DNA of 9,803 bases from Candidatus Gallibacteroides avistercoris (GTDB lineage Bacteria; Bacteroidota; Bacteroidia; Bacteroidales; CHK158-818): the NCBI GenBank assembly GCA_018714665.1, contig DVNA01000207.1, positions 1-9,803 of the forward strand, given 5' to 3'. The position numbers were made by a program, and so were the translations under genes. The stretch's first letter is position 1; each line of letters begins with the position of its first letter. The notes under the pieces are model-generated. The model ran no database searches, had not been told where the DNA came from, and saw nothing but the letters and a program-made list of their open reading frames with translations. Shown in pieces: positions 1 to 5,935 of this stretch.

Positions 1-61
1 TTCGAACCGCCGACCCTCTGCTTGTAAGGCAGATGCTCTGAACCAGCTGAGCTAAACGCCC
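1..61 (-). tRNA. tRNA-Val(TAC), partial (3' end beyond window)
   Basis: Read on the minus strand, this is the 5' part of a tRNA. It has acceptor strand GGGCGTT, a D-arm, and anticodon stem TCTGC/GCAGA around loop CTTACAA, so the anticodon is TAC (valine, GTA codons). The window edge cuts it in the T-loop, so the 3' acceptor strand is not visible. All 61 visible bases are identical to the complete copy at 187-261. It lies downstream of that copy on the same strand and is probably on the same transcript. No promoter is evident in the 125-bp spacer. Confidence 0.93.
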
Positions 62-186
62 GAATGTATATGTATTTATACCCCCTCTTTTTTCTCTCTC
101 ATCCTCTTGATCTCCTCGGCGAGATTGCTATATGCCAACTTGGGGCACTCTTCCCGGATGATAACCTTCCCCCTCTTGGAGAGATG
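62..186 (-). other. Spacer between tandem tRNA-Val genes, coding-like
   Basis: This 125-bp spacer holds no recognisable RNA gene. On the minus strand it reads through without a stop from the edge of the upstream tRNA to a TAA at 76-78. The last part of this peptide contains KLAYSNLAEEIKRMREKKE, which looks like an amphipathic charged helix, and most of its codons end in G or C. There is no independent start codon with a ribosome-binding context, and the frame upstream runs through the tRNA. It may be a remnant of a gene's 3' end, or a chance open frame. I do not recognise a family. Confidence 0.3.
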
Positions 187-261
187 TGGGCGTTGACGGA
201 TTCGAACCGCCGACCCTCTGCTTGTAAGGCAGATGCTCTGAACCAGCTGAGCTAAACGCCC
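187..261 (-). tRNA. tRNA-Val(TAC)
   Basis: A complete 75-nt tRNA on the minus strand. The seven-base-pair acceptor stem is GGGCGTT/AACGCCC with discriminator A. The anticodon stem TCTGC/GCAGA closes loop CTTACAA, giving anticodon TAC for valine. The T-loop contains the canonical GTTCGAATC. The CCA end is not encoded, since CAT follows the discriminator, so it must be added after transcription. It is the upstream member of a tandem pair with the copy at 1-61 and sits about 24 bp after a strong Bacteroidales-type promoter. Confidence 0.97.
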
Positions 262-284
262 GGGACTTTTTATCAAAAGCGAGG

Positions 285-316
285 CAAAGGTAAAGCAAAA
301 AAATCAATCCAGCAAA
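285..316 (-). promoter_or_regulatory. Promoter of the tRNA-Val pair
   Basis: On the minus strand there is TTTG (313-316), a 20-bp spacer, and TACCTTTG (285-292). This is a perfect match to the Bacteroidales primary sigma pattern TTTG-N19-21-TAnnTTTG. Transcription would begin around 278-280, roughly 17-19 bases before the first tRNA. The same 105-bp gap also carries the 3' side of the upstream protease gene. Confidence 0.85.
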
Positions 317-354
317 ATAAAACCCAAAAACTTTTTTTGTCAAATTCTATTATT

Positions 355-366
355 ACGTTGCAACGT
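355..366. repeat. 12-bp perfect palindrome just after the protease stop
   Basis: ACGTTGCAACGT is a perfect palindrome directly abutting the stop codon of the protease gene. It has no loop and no clean T-run behind it, so it is not a convincing terminator. About 15-30 bp further on (minus-strand sense) is an A7-G-T5 stretch at 326-338 that might help termination. The role is unknown and it could be chance. Confidence 0.3.
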
Positions 367-1125
367 CTATTTTACACGCAAAGCTATGGCATCGTTGGCA
401 TAAAGAAGAGCGTAGGCATAAGGCACACGGCCGTACCCTTTATCGCCGAAAGCGTCGCCATGAGAGTTTTTGAAAATCAAGTATCCTCCCCCCGGAGCAT
501 CCGCATCGTCCTGGTAACCGACAATCAGTACACTGTGCCCGTCAAAGACATTCTCCCGTTCTACCACCACCAGTTCGCCTTGCTCCCGAATATCTTGATT
601 ATTTTTAGGCCATTGGAAACCGATGGCTACGGGATGCTCGTTATCCAACTGTCGTTTCACCTCCGTCAACTGTTCCGGCGTTATCCCCGTATGAGGATCC
701 CACTCCTTGATCCAGACCGGTGTTCCCTCCTTGCGCAGCAACGCCTCTTTTTTAGCCGATTCAGAGGGCTCTACCTTATCGGTGAAACGACCGGCATAGG
801 GCATATAATCGTCCGGGCATACCCCATACTTTAACATCCCATCCATCGCATAATTGAAAAACGAGCCGTCTGCGGCCACTCCCTCTACCTGGTTGGCTGC
901 CCAATTAAGAAACTCTACCGACAAAGGTGTATTATCGCCCAACACGTTGGCCCGTTCAAACTCAATCAATCCGACCATTGCAAAGACCGAACAGGTTCCC
1001 CGGCTTCCCTGATTCTTGACAGATATGCCATACTTCTCGAAAAGCGGACGGAGGTTCGTTCCCTGTGCCAGAACTTCCCCTGCAACGATAGCAACCAATA
1101 CACAGGCAATCAAAGTTTTTCTCAT
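367..1125 (-). CDS. Secreted C1-family (papain-like) cysteine protease
   Basis: Predicted exported endopeptidase of family C1, 252 residues. I chose the start at MRKTLIACVLVA because it opens a classic signal peptide: basic n-region, hydrophobic core, and a VLA|Q signal peptidase I site near residue 20. The frame stays open 32 codons further upstream, but that part is unlike protein and overlaps a candidate promoter. Catalytic elements are visible. QGSRGTCSVFA carries the oxyanion Gln39 and nucleophile Cys45, DGHSVLIVGY carries His197, and FKNSHGD carries Asn220, where most papains have NSWG. The mature chain reaches the active-site Cys within about 25 residues of the cleavage site, so the usual inhibitory propeptide is missing. 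The likely location is the periplasm or outside the cell, with a role in protein or peptide breakdown; the substrate is unknown. It is monocistronic, divergent from purB and upstream of the tRNA-Val pair on the same strand. Confidence 0.9.
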   Translation of the reverse strand: MRKTLIACVLVAIVAGEVLAQGTNLRPLFEKYGISVKNQGSRGTCSVFAMVGLIEFERANVLGDNTPLSVEFLNWAANQVEGVAADGSFFNYAMDGMLKYGVCPDDYMPYAGRFTDKVEPSESAKKEALLRKEGTPVWIKEWDPHTGITPEQLTEVKRQLDNEHPVAIGFQWPKNNQDIREQGELVVVERENVFDGHSVLIVGYQDDADAPGGGYLIFKNSHGDAFGDKGYGRVPYAYALLYANDAIALRVK

Positions 1126-1175
1126 CACCCTATCTTGTTTTTTATTAAACCGATTACTGTTTCCAGAATTTGGGG

Positions 1176-1208
1176 GCAAGTTAGAAAAAAAATTAAAATA
1201 GAGACAAA
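1176..1208 (-). promoter_or_regulatory. Candidate promoter of the protease gene
   Basis: On the minus strand there is TTTG (1205-1208), a 21-bp spacer and TAACTTGC (1176-1183), a partial match to the Bacteroidales TAnnTTTG element. Transcription would start near 1168, leaving a leader of about 43 bases before the ATG at 1125. The match at the -7 position is imperfect. Confidence 0.4.
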
Positions 1209-1247
1209 AAGATTCCGGCATATCATGGTAATACCCCGAGAATACAC

Positions 1248-1255
1248 TATTTTTG
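1248..1255 (+). promoter_or_regulatory. Candidate -7 element for purB
   Basis: TATTTTTG matches the Bacteroidales -7 consensus TAnnTTTG exactly, 23 bases before the purB start codon. The expected -33 TTTG is only weakly present (CATG at 1224-1227, 20 bp upstream). Transcription would start around 1262, giving a leader of under 20 bases without a Shine-Dalgarno sequence, which is usual in this phylum. Confidence 0.6.
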
Positions 1256-1278
1256 CCGAAGAATTGTAAAAAGAGACT

Positions 1279-2625
1279 ATGGAATTGACATCATTGACTG
1301 CCGTATCGCCGATTGATGGCCGATACAGAAACAAAACAGCCGTTTTATCCGATTACTTTTCGGAATATGCCCTGATCCGTTACCGGGTACGTGTAGAAAT
1401 TGAATATTTCATCGCTTTATGCGAATGGCAGTTACCCCAGCTGGCAGAAATAAATCCTGACACATACAACGATTTACGGCAGATATACCTCAATTTTTCT
1501 GAAAGCGATGCTGAAAAAGTAAAATCCATAGAGTCGATTACCAACCACGACGTAAAAGCAGTAGAATATTTCATCAAAGAAAAATTCGACGAGCTGTCGC
1601 TCGAAGCATATAAAGAGTTCATCCACTTCGGGCTGACCTCTCAGGATATCAACAACACCTCCGTACCGATGTCTATCAAGGAGGCACTCAACGACGTATA
1701 TTACCCGATGCTCGAAGAGGTGATACAGCTCCTGTCGAAATATGCCGACGAATGGGCTCAAATACCCATGTTGGCAAAGACACACGGGCAACCCGCCTCG
1801 CCAACCCGACTGGGGAAAGAGATAAAGGTATTTGTATATCGCCTGCAAAAACAGTTGGAACTGCTAAAAGCTACCCCCATCAGCGGAAAGTTCGGCGGAG
1901 CCACCGGGAACTTCAACGCCCACCGGTTAGCCTATCCGCAAAAAGACTGGAAAACATTTGCCAACCGTTTCTTACAAGAGAAACTGGGCATCGAACGGGA
2001 AGAGTGGACGACCCAAATTTCCAACTACGACAACCTGGCGGCCCTGTTCGACGCCTTGAAACGCATCAACACCATCCTGATAGACCTGGATAGGGATTTC
2101 TGGCAATACATCTCGATGGAATATTTCAAGCAAAAGATCAAGGCTGGCGAAGTAGGCTCTTCGGCCATGCCGCACAAAGTAAACCCGATAGATTTTGAAA
2201 ACTCAGAAGGGAATCTGGGCATTGCCAACGCCATATTCGGGCATCTGTCCGGCAAACTGCCCGTATCGCGGTTACAAAGAGACTTGACCGACTCTACCGT
2301 ACTGCGTAACGTGGGAGTTCCGCTGGCACATACGCTCATTGCCTTTCAAAGCACTTTGAAGGGGTTGAACAAACTGTTGTTGAACGAAGATGCCATTTAC
2401 CGCGATCTGGACAAAATGTGGAACGTGGTAGCCGAAGGTATTCAAACCATCCTGCGTCGGGAAGGATATCCCAAACCGTACGAAACACTCAAAGCCCTTA
2501 CCCGGACCAATGCAGGCATCAATGCCGATACGATTCGCGACTTTGTCGAAACACTGAACGTAAGCGAAGCCGTCAAAGAGGAGTTGCGGGCCATCACCCC
2601 GCACAACTACACGGGAATAGAATAA
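1279..2625 (+). CDS. purB: Adenylosuccinate lyase
   Basis: PurB, 448 residues, a cytoplasmic homotetrameric enzyme of the fumarase/aspartase superfamily. It removes fumarate from SAICAR in purine synthesis and from adenylosuccinate in AMP formation. The N-terminus MELTSLTAVSPIDGRY is typical of the E. coli-type PurB, and the length is close to that enzyme (456). The block around residues 168-175, THGQPASP, carries the catalytic His169. The superfamily signature GSSAMPHKVNPIDFE begins at residue 293, with the mobile-loop serines 294/295 supplying the catalytic base. An early NHDVKAVEYF block (from 89) also fits. The start ATG follows a consensus -7 element and no better upstream start exists. 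It is first in a rightward block with the pseudouridine synthase and asnS, but 220 bp containing hairpins separate it from the next gene, so co-transcription is uncertain. The sequence looks intact. Confidence 0.97.
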   Translation: MELTSLTAVSPIDGRYRNKTAVLSDYFSEYALIRYRVRVEIEYFIALCEWQLPQLAEINPDTYNDLRQIYLNFSESDAEKVKSIESITNHDVKAVEYFIKEKFDELSLEAYKEFIHFGLTSQDINNTSVPMSIKEALNDVYYPMLEEVIQLLSKYADEWAQIPMLAKTHGQPASPTRLGKEIKVFVYRLQKQLELLKATPISGKFGGATGNFNAHRLAYPQKDWKTFANRFLQEKLGIEREEWTTQISNYDNLAALFDALKRINTILIDLDRDFWQYISMEYFKQKIKAGEVGSSAMPHKVNPIDFENSEGNLGIANAIFGHLSGKLPVSRLQRDLTDSTVLRNVGVPLAHTLIAFQSTLKGLNKLLLNEDAIYRDLDKMWNVVAEGIQTILRREGYPKPYETLKALTRTNAGINADTIRDFVETLNVSEAVKEELRAITPHNYTGIE

Positions 2626-2710
2626 TACCGAACCGTGAACCAAATAAAGCACCGAACGTTATAAAAACAGCAAAACGATAAAAGACAAAAACGCCTTGTA
2701 AAAAGAAATA

Positions 2711-2754
2711 CCGAAAAGAGGGTGATACTTGATGAAAACCGGTCCTCTTTTCGG
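2711..2754 (+). promoter_or_regulatory. 11-bp hairpin in purB-rluB intergenic region
   Basis: A perfect inverted repeat, CCGAAAAGAGG (2711-2721) and CCTCTTTTCGG (2744-2754), flanks a 22-nt loop. It lies about 85 bases after the purB stop and 90 bases before the next start codon. No T-run follows the stem, so it is not a classical intrinsic terminator. It could be a purB 3' end structure or part of a leader for the downstream gene. Confidence 0.45.
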
Positions 2755-2776
2755 AGAACCTTGAAAATTAACAAAA

Positions 2777-2792
2777 AGAGCCGAGAGGCTTT
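2777..2792 (+). promoter_or_regulatory. Small GAGA-capped hairpin upstream of rluB
   Basis: A six-pair stem including one G-U closes on a GAGA loop of the stable GNRA class (AGAGCC-GAGA-GGCTTT). It sits 22 bases after the larger hairpin and about 53 bases before the rluB start codon. Together the two suggest a structured 5' leader or a complex purB 3' end. Taken alone it is short enough to be chance. Confidence 0.3.
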
Positions 2793-2845
2793 ACCATAGT
2801 GATTTATTAACCTATACTTACGTCAATTACAAAACAATTCCTGCT

Positions 2846-4114
2846 ATGGAAAAAGAACCCAGAATGAGGCGCCCCCGCATTGGAGACAATAAAAACGCCG
2901 GCCGTGATGGTATTTCAGAGAGATATGAAAGAGTAAACTACTCTCCCAATTCACAACAAACAGACGGGTACAATACTCCGAAACGCCCGCGTACCAACTA
3001 CAACCGGGAAGGGAACAACCGCTCCTCGTACGGCAACAACCGGAACAATGGGTACAATCGCCCAAGCAACAACTACGGTGACAACCGCCACTACAATCGT
3101 CCGGCCAACCGCCCCCGCTCTTACAACAACGAAGCCGAAGAAGGTGGATACAGCCCAAGAACATACAACAATAACCGCCCCTCGTACGGCAACAACCATG
3201 GAGGTTACAACAACCGTTACGGCAACGAAAACGGCGGACAACAACGTCGGCCATACGGCAACAACAATACAGGCAACAACCGGATGGGCAACCGTCCGGC
3301 AAACCGGATGCAGCAACACGACAACGCGCAAAACAACGGCATGAAATACAATCCGAGAAAACGGGTCATATACAGCGATGCCAACATCGACCCCAATGAA
3401 CCGATCCGATTGAACAAATACCTGGCAAATGCCGGGATATGTTCCCGCCGCGAAGCCGACGAATACATCCAGGCCGGCGAAGTCATGGTAAACGGCACCG
3501 TCATTACCGAACTCGGCACCAAAATTCAACGGAGCGACGAAGTAAAATTCAAGGGAGAACTGGTACGACCCGAAGGCAAAATCTATGTCCTGCTCAACAA
3601 GCCCAAAGATTGCGTAACCACCGTGGATGATCCGCAAGGACGGCTTACTGTAATGGACATTGTGCGCAACGCCTGCCAGGAACGCATCTATCCGGTAGGA
3701 CGGCTCGACCGTAACACCACCGGAGTTTTACTGCTGACAAACGACGGAGATTTGGCTTCAAAACTGACGCATCCGAAATTTATCAAAAAGAAGATATACC
3801 ACGTTTGGTTGGACAAAGACATCAACGAAGACGATATGCAACGGATAGCCGACGGCGTAGAACTGGAAGACGGATTGATACAACCCGATGCCGTAAGTTA
3901 CGCCACCGAAACGGACAAAAATCAGGTAGGAATAGAAATTCACTCGGGACGAAACCGTATCGTACGCCGTATATTCGAAGCATTGGGATACCACGTAACC
4001 AAACTGGACCGCGTCTATTTTGCCGGACTCACCAAAAAGAACCTGCCGCGCGGACGTTGGCGTTACCTGACCCAGGAGGAAGTAAATATGCTCAACATGG
4101 GCTCATTTGAATAA
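2846..4114 (+). CDS. rluB: RsuA/RluB-family rRNA pseudouridine synthase with long disordered N-terminus
   Basis: A 422-residue enzyme predicted to isomerise a uridine in ribosomal RNA to pseudouridine. RluB acts on the 23S peptidyl-transferase region, but the exact site here is inferred. Residues about 1-175 are low complexity, dominated by Asn, Arg, Tyr and Gly with repeated units such as SYGNN and NRPS. An S4 RNA-binding domain follows at about 186-233 (IRLNKYLANAGICSRREAD). The catalytic domain follows from about 245, with GRLDRNTTGVLLLTNDG carrying catalytic Asp288, then GRNRIVRRIFEALGY near 368-382 and the family's C-terminal KLDRVYFAGL. The core without the extension matches the usual length of about 240 residues. 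The ATG at 2846 keeps the extension in frame with no stop; starts near 3343 (MKYNPRKR) would remove it. It lies 69 bp before asnS on the same strand and is probably co-transcribed. The family is certain; RluB rather than another member is likely but not proven. Confidence 0.9.
   Translation: MEKEPRMRRPRIGDNKNAGRDGISERYERVNYSPNSQQTDGYNTPKRPRTNYNREGNNRSSYGNNRNNGYNRPSNNYGDNRHYNRPANRPRSYNNEAEEGGYSPRTYNNNRPSYGNNHGGYNNRYGNENGGQQRRPYGNNNTGNNRMGNRPANRMQQHDNAQNNGMKYNPRKRVIYSDANIDPNEPIRLNKYLANAGICSRREADEYIQAGEVMVNGTVITELGTKIQRSDEVKFKGELVRPEGKIYVLLNKPKDCVTTVDDPQGRLTVMDIVRNACQERIYPVGRLDRNTTGVLLLTNDGDLASKLTHPKFIKKKIYHVWLDKDINEDDMQRIADGVELEDGLIQPDAVSYATETDKNQVGIEIHSGRNRIVRRIFEALGYHVTKLDRVYFAGLTKKNLPRGRWRYLTQEEVNMLNMGSFE
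2960..3345 (+). repeat. Degenerate in-frame repeats coding for Asn/Arg/Tyr/Gly-rich tail
   Basis: Imperfect short repeats rich in AAC codons. The clearest pair is a 25-base unit at 3017-3041 and 3173-3197 that differs at one base, and TACGGCAACAAC recurs again near 3254-3265. All lie in frame in the N-terminal extension of the pseudouridine synthase, so the repetition is expressed as peptide units such as RPSYGNN. This suggests growth by slippage or unequal exchange; copy number may vary between strains. Confidence 0.75.
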
Positions 4115-4140
4115 TTTACAACGACAACATTTCAACATAT

Positions 4141-4153
4141 CCGGCCTGGCCGG
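4141..4153 (+). repeat. 13-bp GC-rich palindrome between rluB and asnS
   Basis: CCGGCCTGGCCGG is a symmetrical inverted repeat, five pairs with a three-base loop, in an otherwise AT-rich 69-bp gap. It has no T-run and is unlikely to terminate transcription. It might affect mRNA processing between the two genes. Confidence 0.3.
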
Positions 4154-4183
4154 CTATAAATTCACATACAACATTCAATTCTT

Positions 4184-5590
4184 ATGGAAAAAATCAGTAG
4201 AACTAAAATTACCGACCTGCTCAAAAGCGAAGCCTTTGGGACAACGGTAAATGTAAAAGGCTGGGTGCGTACCCGCCGCGGAAGCAAACAGATAAACTTC
4301 ATCGCTTTAAACGACGGTTCTACCATTCATAATTTACAGATAGTAGTAGATATTGAAAAATTCGGCGAAGATTTCCTGAAACCCATCACCACCGGAGCGT
4401 GCATCAGCGTAAACGGCATCTTGACCGCCTCACAGGGAAGCGGGCAGAAGGTGGAAATACAAGCCTCGGAAATCGAAATATACGGCACGGCCGACCCGGC
4501 CACCTACCCGTTGCAGAAGAAGGGGCACTCGATGGAGTTCTTACGCGAGATAGCCCACCTGCGTCCGCGCACCAATACCTTCGGCGCCGTATTCCGCATA
4601 CGCCACAACATGGCGATTGCCATCCATAAATTTTTCCACGAAAGAGGATTCTTCTATTTCCATACGCCTATCATCACGGCATCAGACTGCGAAGGGGCCG
4701 GACAGATGTTCCAAGTAACGACCCTGAACCTGTACGACCTGAAAAAAGATGAAAACGGATCGATCGTTTACGACAACGACTTCTTCGGGAAACAGGCCAG
4801 CCTGACCGTCTCCGGACAGCTGGAAGGAGAATTGGCTGCCATGGCCCTGGGCGCCATCTACACCTTTGGCCCTACCTTCCGCGCAGAAAACTCGAACACG
4901 CCCCGCCACTTGGCCGAATTCTGGATGATAGAACCCGAAGTTGCCTTCTACGAAATAGAAGAGAATATGCAACTGGCCGAAGACTTTATCAAACATTGCC
5001 TGCAATGGGCGCTGGACAACTGTATGGACGACATCCAGTTCCTCAACGATATGTTCGACAAGGAACTTATCAACCGCATCAAGTTCGTTCTGGCCGACAA
5101 GTTCGTTCGTCTCCCCTATACCGAAGGCATCCGGATTCTGGAAGAGGCCGTTGCCAAAGGCCGGAAATTCGAGTTCCCCATCTTCTGGGGTGCAGACCTG
5201 GCTGCCGAACACGAACGTTACCTGGTAGAGGAACACTTTAAACGCCCCGTTATCTTAACGGATTATCCCAAAGAGATTAAATCGTTCTACATGAAACAGA
5301 ACGACGACGGAAAGACGGTACGCGCCATGGACGTACTTTTCCCGAAAATCGGAGAAATCATCGGCGGTTCGCAACGGGAAGAGGATTATGAAAAACTGCG
5401 TACCCGCGCCAAAGAAATGGGTGTACCGGACAAAGATATCTGGTGGTACCTGGATACCCGTCGTTTCGGTACGGCTCCTCACTCCGGATTCGGACTGGGC
5501 TTTGAACGATTGCTGCTTTTCGTTACCGGTATGTCCAACATTCGCGATGTGATTCCTTTCCCGCGTACGCCTAAGAATGCTGAATTTTAA
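4184..5590 (+). CDS. asnS: Asparaginyl-tRNA synthetase
   Basis: AsnRS, 468 residues, a class IIb aminoacyl-tRNA synthetase. It activates asparagine with ATP and charges tRNA-Asn in the cytoplasm. The N-terminal OB-fold for anticodon recognition spans about residues 18-100 (VNVKGWVRTRRGSKQINFI begins it). Class II motif 1 is near 155-176, with TPIITASDCEGAGQMF typical of AsnRS. Motif 2 is FRAENSNTPRHLAEFWMIE (232-250), with the ATP-binding Arg. Motif 3 is GFGLGFERLLLF near 435-446, and the chain ends in the usual IPFPRTPKNAEF. The length is close to the E. coli enzyme (466). The start is the only ATG that gives a complete OB-fold. Only 69 bp, with a short palindrome CCGGCCTGGCCGG, separates it from the pseudouridine synthase upstream; a strong terminator follows. 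No T-box or other tRNA-sensing leader is seen. Confidence 0.97.
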   Translation: MEKISRTKITDLLKSEAFGTTVNVKGWVRTRRGSKQINFIALNDGSTIHNLQIVVDIEKFGEDFLKPITTGACISVNGILTASQGSGQKVEIQASEIEIYGTADPATYPLQKKGHSMEFLREIAHLRPRTNTFGAVFRIRHNMAIAIHKFFHERGFFYFHTPIITASDCEGAGQMFQVTTLNLYDLKKDENGSIVYDNDFFGKQASLTVSGQLEGELAAMALGAIYTFGPTFRAENSNTPRHLAEFWMIEPEVAFYEIEENMQLAEDFIKHCLQWALDNCMDDIQFLNDMFDKELINRIKFVLADKFVRLPYTEGIRILEEAVAKGRKFEFPIFWGADLAAEHERYLVEEHFKRPVILTDYPKEIKSFYMKQNDDGKTVRAMDVLFPKIGEIIGGSQREEDYEKLRTRAKEMGVPDKDIWWYLDTRRFGTAPHSGFGLGFERLLLFVTGMSNIRDVIPFPRTPKNAEF

Positions 5591-5613
5591 TTTTTTATTG
5601 CTTATAGGGTTTT

Positions 5614-5654
5614 ACCCTGCCGAAAATTTTCGGCAGGGTATTTTTTTATTTTAG
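5614..5654 (+). terminator. Intrinsic terminator after asnS
   Basis: A 26-bp perfect palindrome (5614-5639) folds into an 11-pair stem, ACCCTGCCGAA with TTCGGCAGGGT, around AATT. It is followed by a long T-rich run (ATTTTTTTATTTT). It starts 23 bases after the asnS stop codon. An upstream AGGGT at 5606-5610 could pair with ACCCT at 5614-5618 as a weaker competing stem. Confidence 0.92.
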
Positions 5655-5677
5655 AATTGGGGTTGGATGGATTTTTC

Positions 5678-5699
5678 TCCGCTTTTTTCAAAAAGCGGA
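5678..5699. repeat. 10-bp inverted repeat TCCGCTTTTT/AAAAAGCGGA
   Basis: Perfect 10-base arms are separated by only two bases, equivalent to nine pairs with a four-base loop. It lies 24 bp after the asnS terminator in DNA with no gene. The flanks lack a clean T-run on either strand, so its role is unclear; it might be a backup terminator. Confidence 0.4.
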
Positions 5700-5735
5700 A
5701 CCAAAAACTTTTTAGGTTAGCGTAGTACTCTGTGA

Positions 5736-5777
5736 TATATAAAAAATGAGGAAAACATCTTTTTTCATTTTTATATA
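5736..5777. repeat. AT-rich inverted repeat in asnS-phosphatase gap
   Basis: TATATAAAAAATGA (5736-5749) is mirrored by TCATTTTTATATA (5765-5777), with one A bulged and a 15-base loop. With the two structures before it, this makes three inverted repeats in about 165 bp of gene-free DNA. I see no open frame worth calling between 5591 and 5935; the short minus-strand frame at 5602-5814 overlaps the terminator and is made of repeat-derived residues. Confidence 0.4.
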
Positions 5778-5883
5778 AATCAGAGCCAAAGCAATTTACA
5801 TTTAATACAGACATACAAGAACCGGAAAAATTACAACTCTAAAACTTACCATAAAAACAAGATTCTTCAATTTTTTTTTATTA

Positions 5884-5916
5884 TGTGGTTTTTATAAGCG
5901 AAAATGCTTACCTTAG
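5884..5916 (+). promoter_or_regulatory. Candidate promoter of the phosphatase-trpS block
   Basis: TGTG (5884-5887), a 21-bp spacer and TACCTTAG (5909-5916) give a near match to TTTG-N19-21-TAnnTTTG, with one mismatch in each element. Transcription would begin near 5922-5925. That leaves only about 12 bases before the ATG at 5936 and excludes the upstream GTG at 5885 as a start. Confidence 0.6.
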
Positions 5917-5935
5917 CCTCCTTAAATTGAACCCG

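Noticed and set aside
337..834. 165-residue plus-strand open frame opposite the protease gene
   Set aside because: It lies wholly antisense to a protease with intact catalytic motifs and a signal peptide, shows no domain pattern, and has no promoter of its own.
3017..3197. 25-base direct repeats as a possible CRISPR array
   Set aside because: There are only two good copies 131 bp apart, in frame inside a coding region, with no regular spacers and no cas genes nearby.
2844..3637. Long minus-strand frames opposite the pseudouridine synthase, Cys- or Val-rich
   Set aside because: They are the antisense reading of the repetitive AAC/GGC-rich N-terminal coding region; the Cys and Val runs come from that composition, not from a gene.
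4115..4183. tRNA-sensing leader (T-box) before asnS, and likewise before trpS
   Set aside because: The gap before asnS is only 69 bp and trpS overlaps its upstream gene; neither has a T-box sequence or a terminator hairpin.
4682..5236. 184-residue minus-strand frame inside asnS
   Set aside because: It is antisense to conserved class II synthetase motifs; it stays open only because of codon bias in asnS.
5602..5814. 70-residue minus-strand frame between asnS and the phosphatase gene
   Set aside because: It runs through the asnS terminator and the AT-rich inverted repeats, and the peptide has no recognisable pattern.
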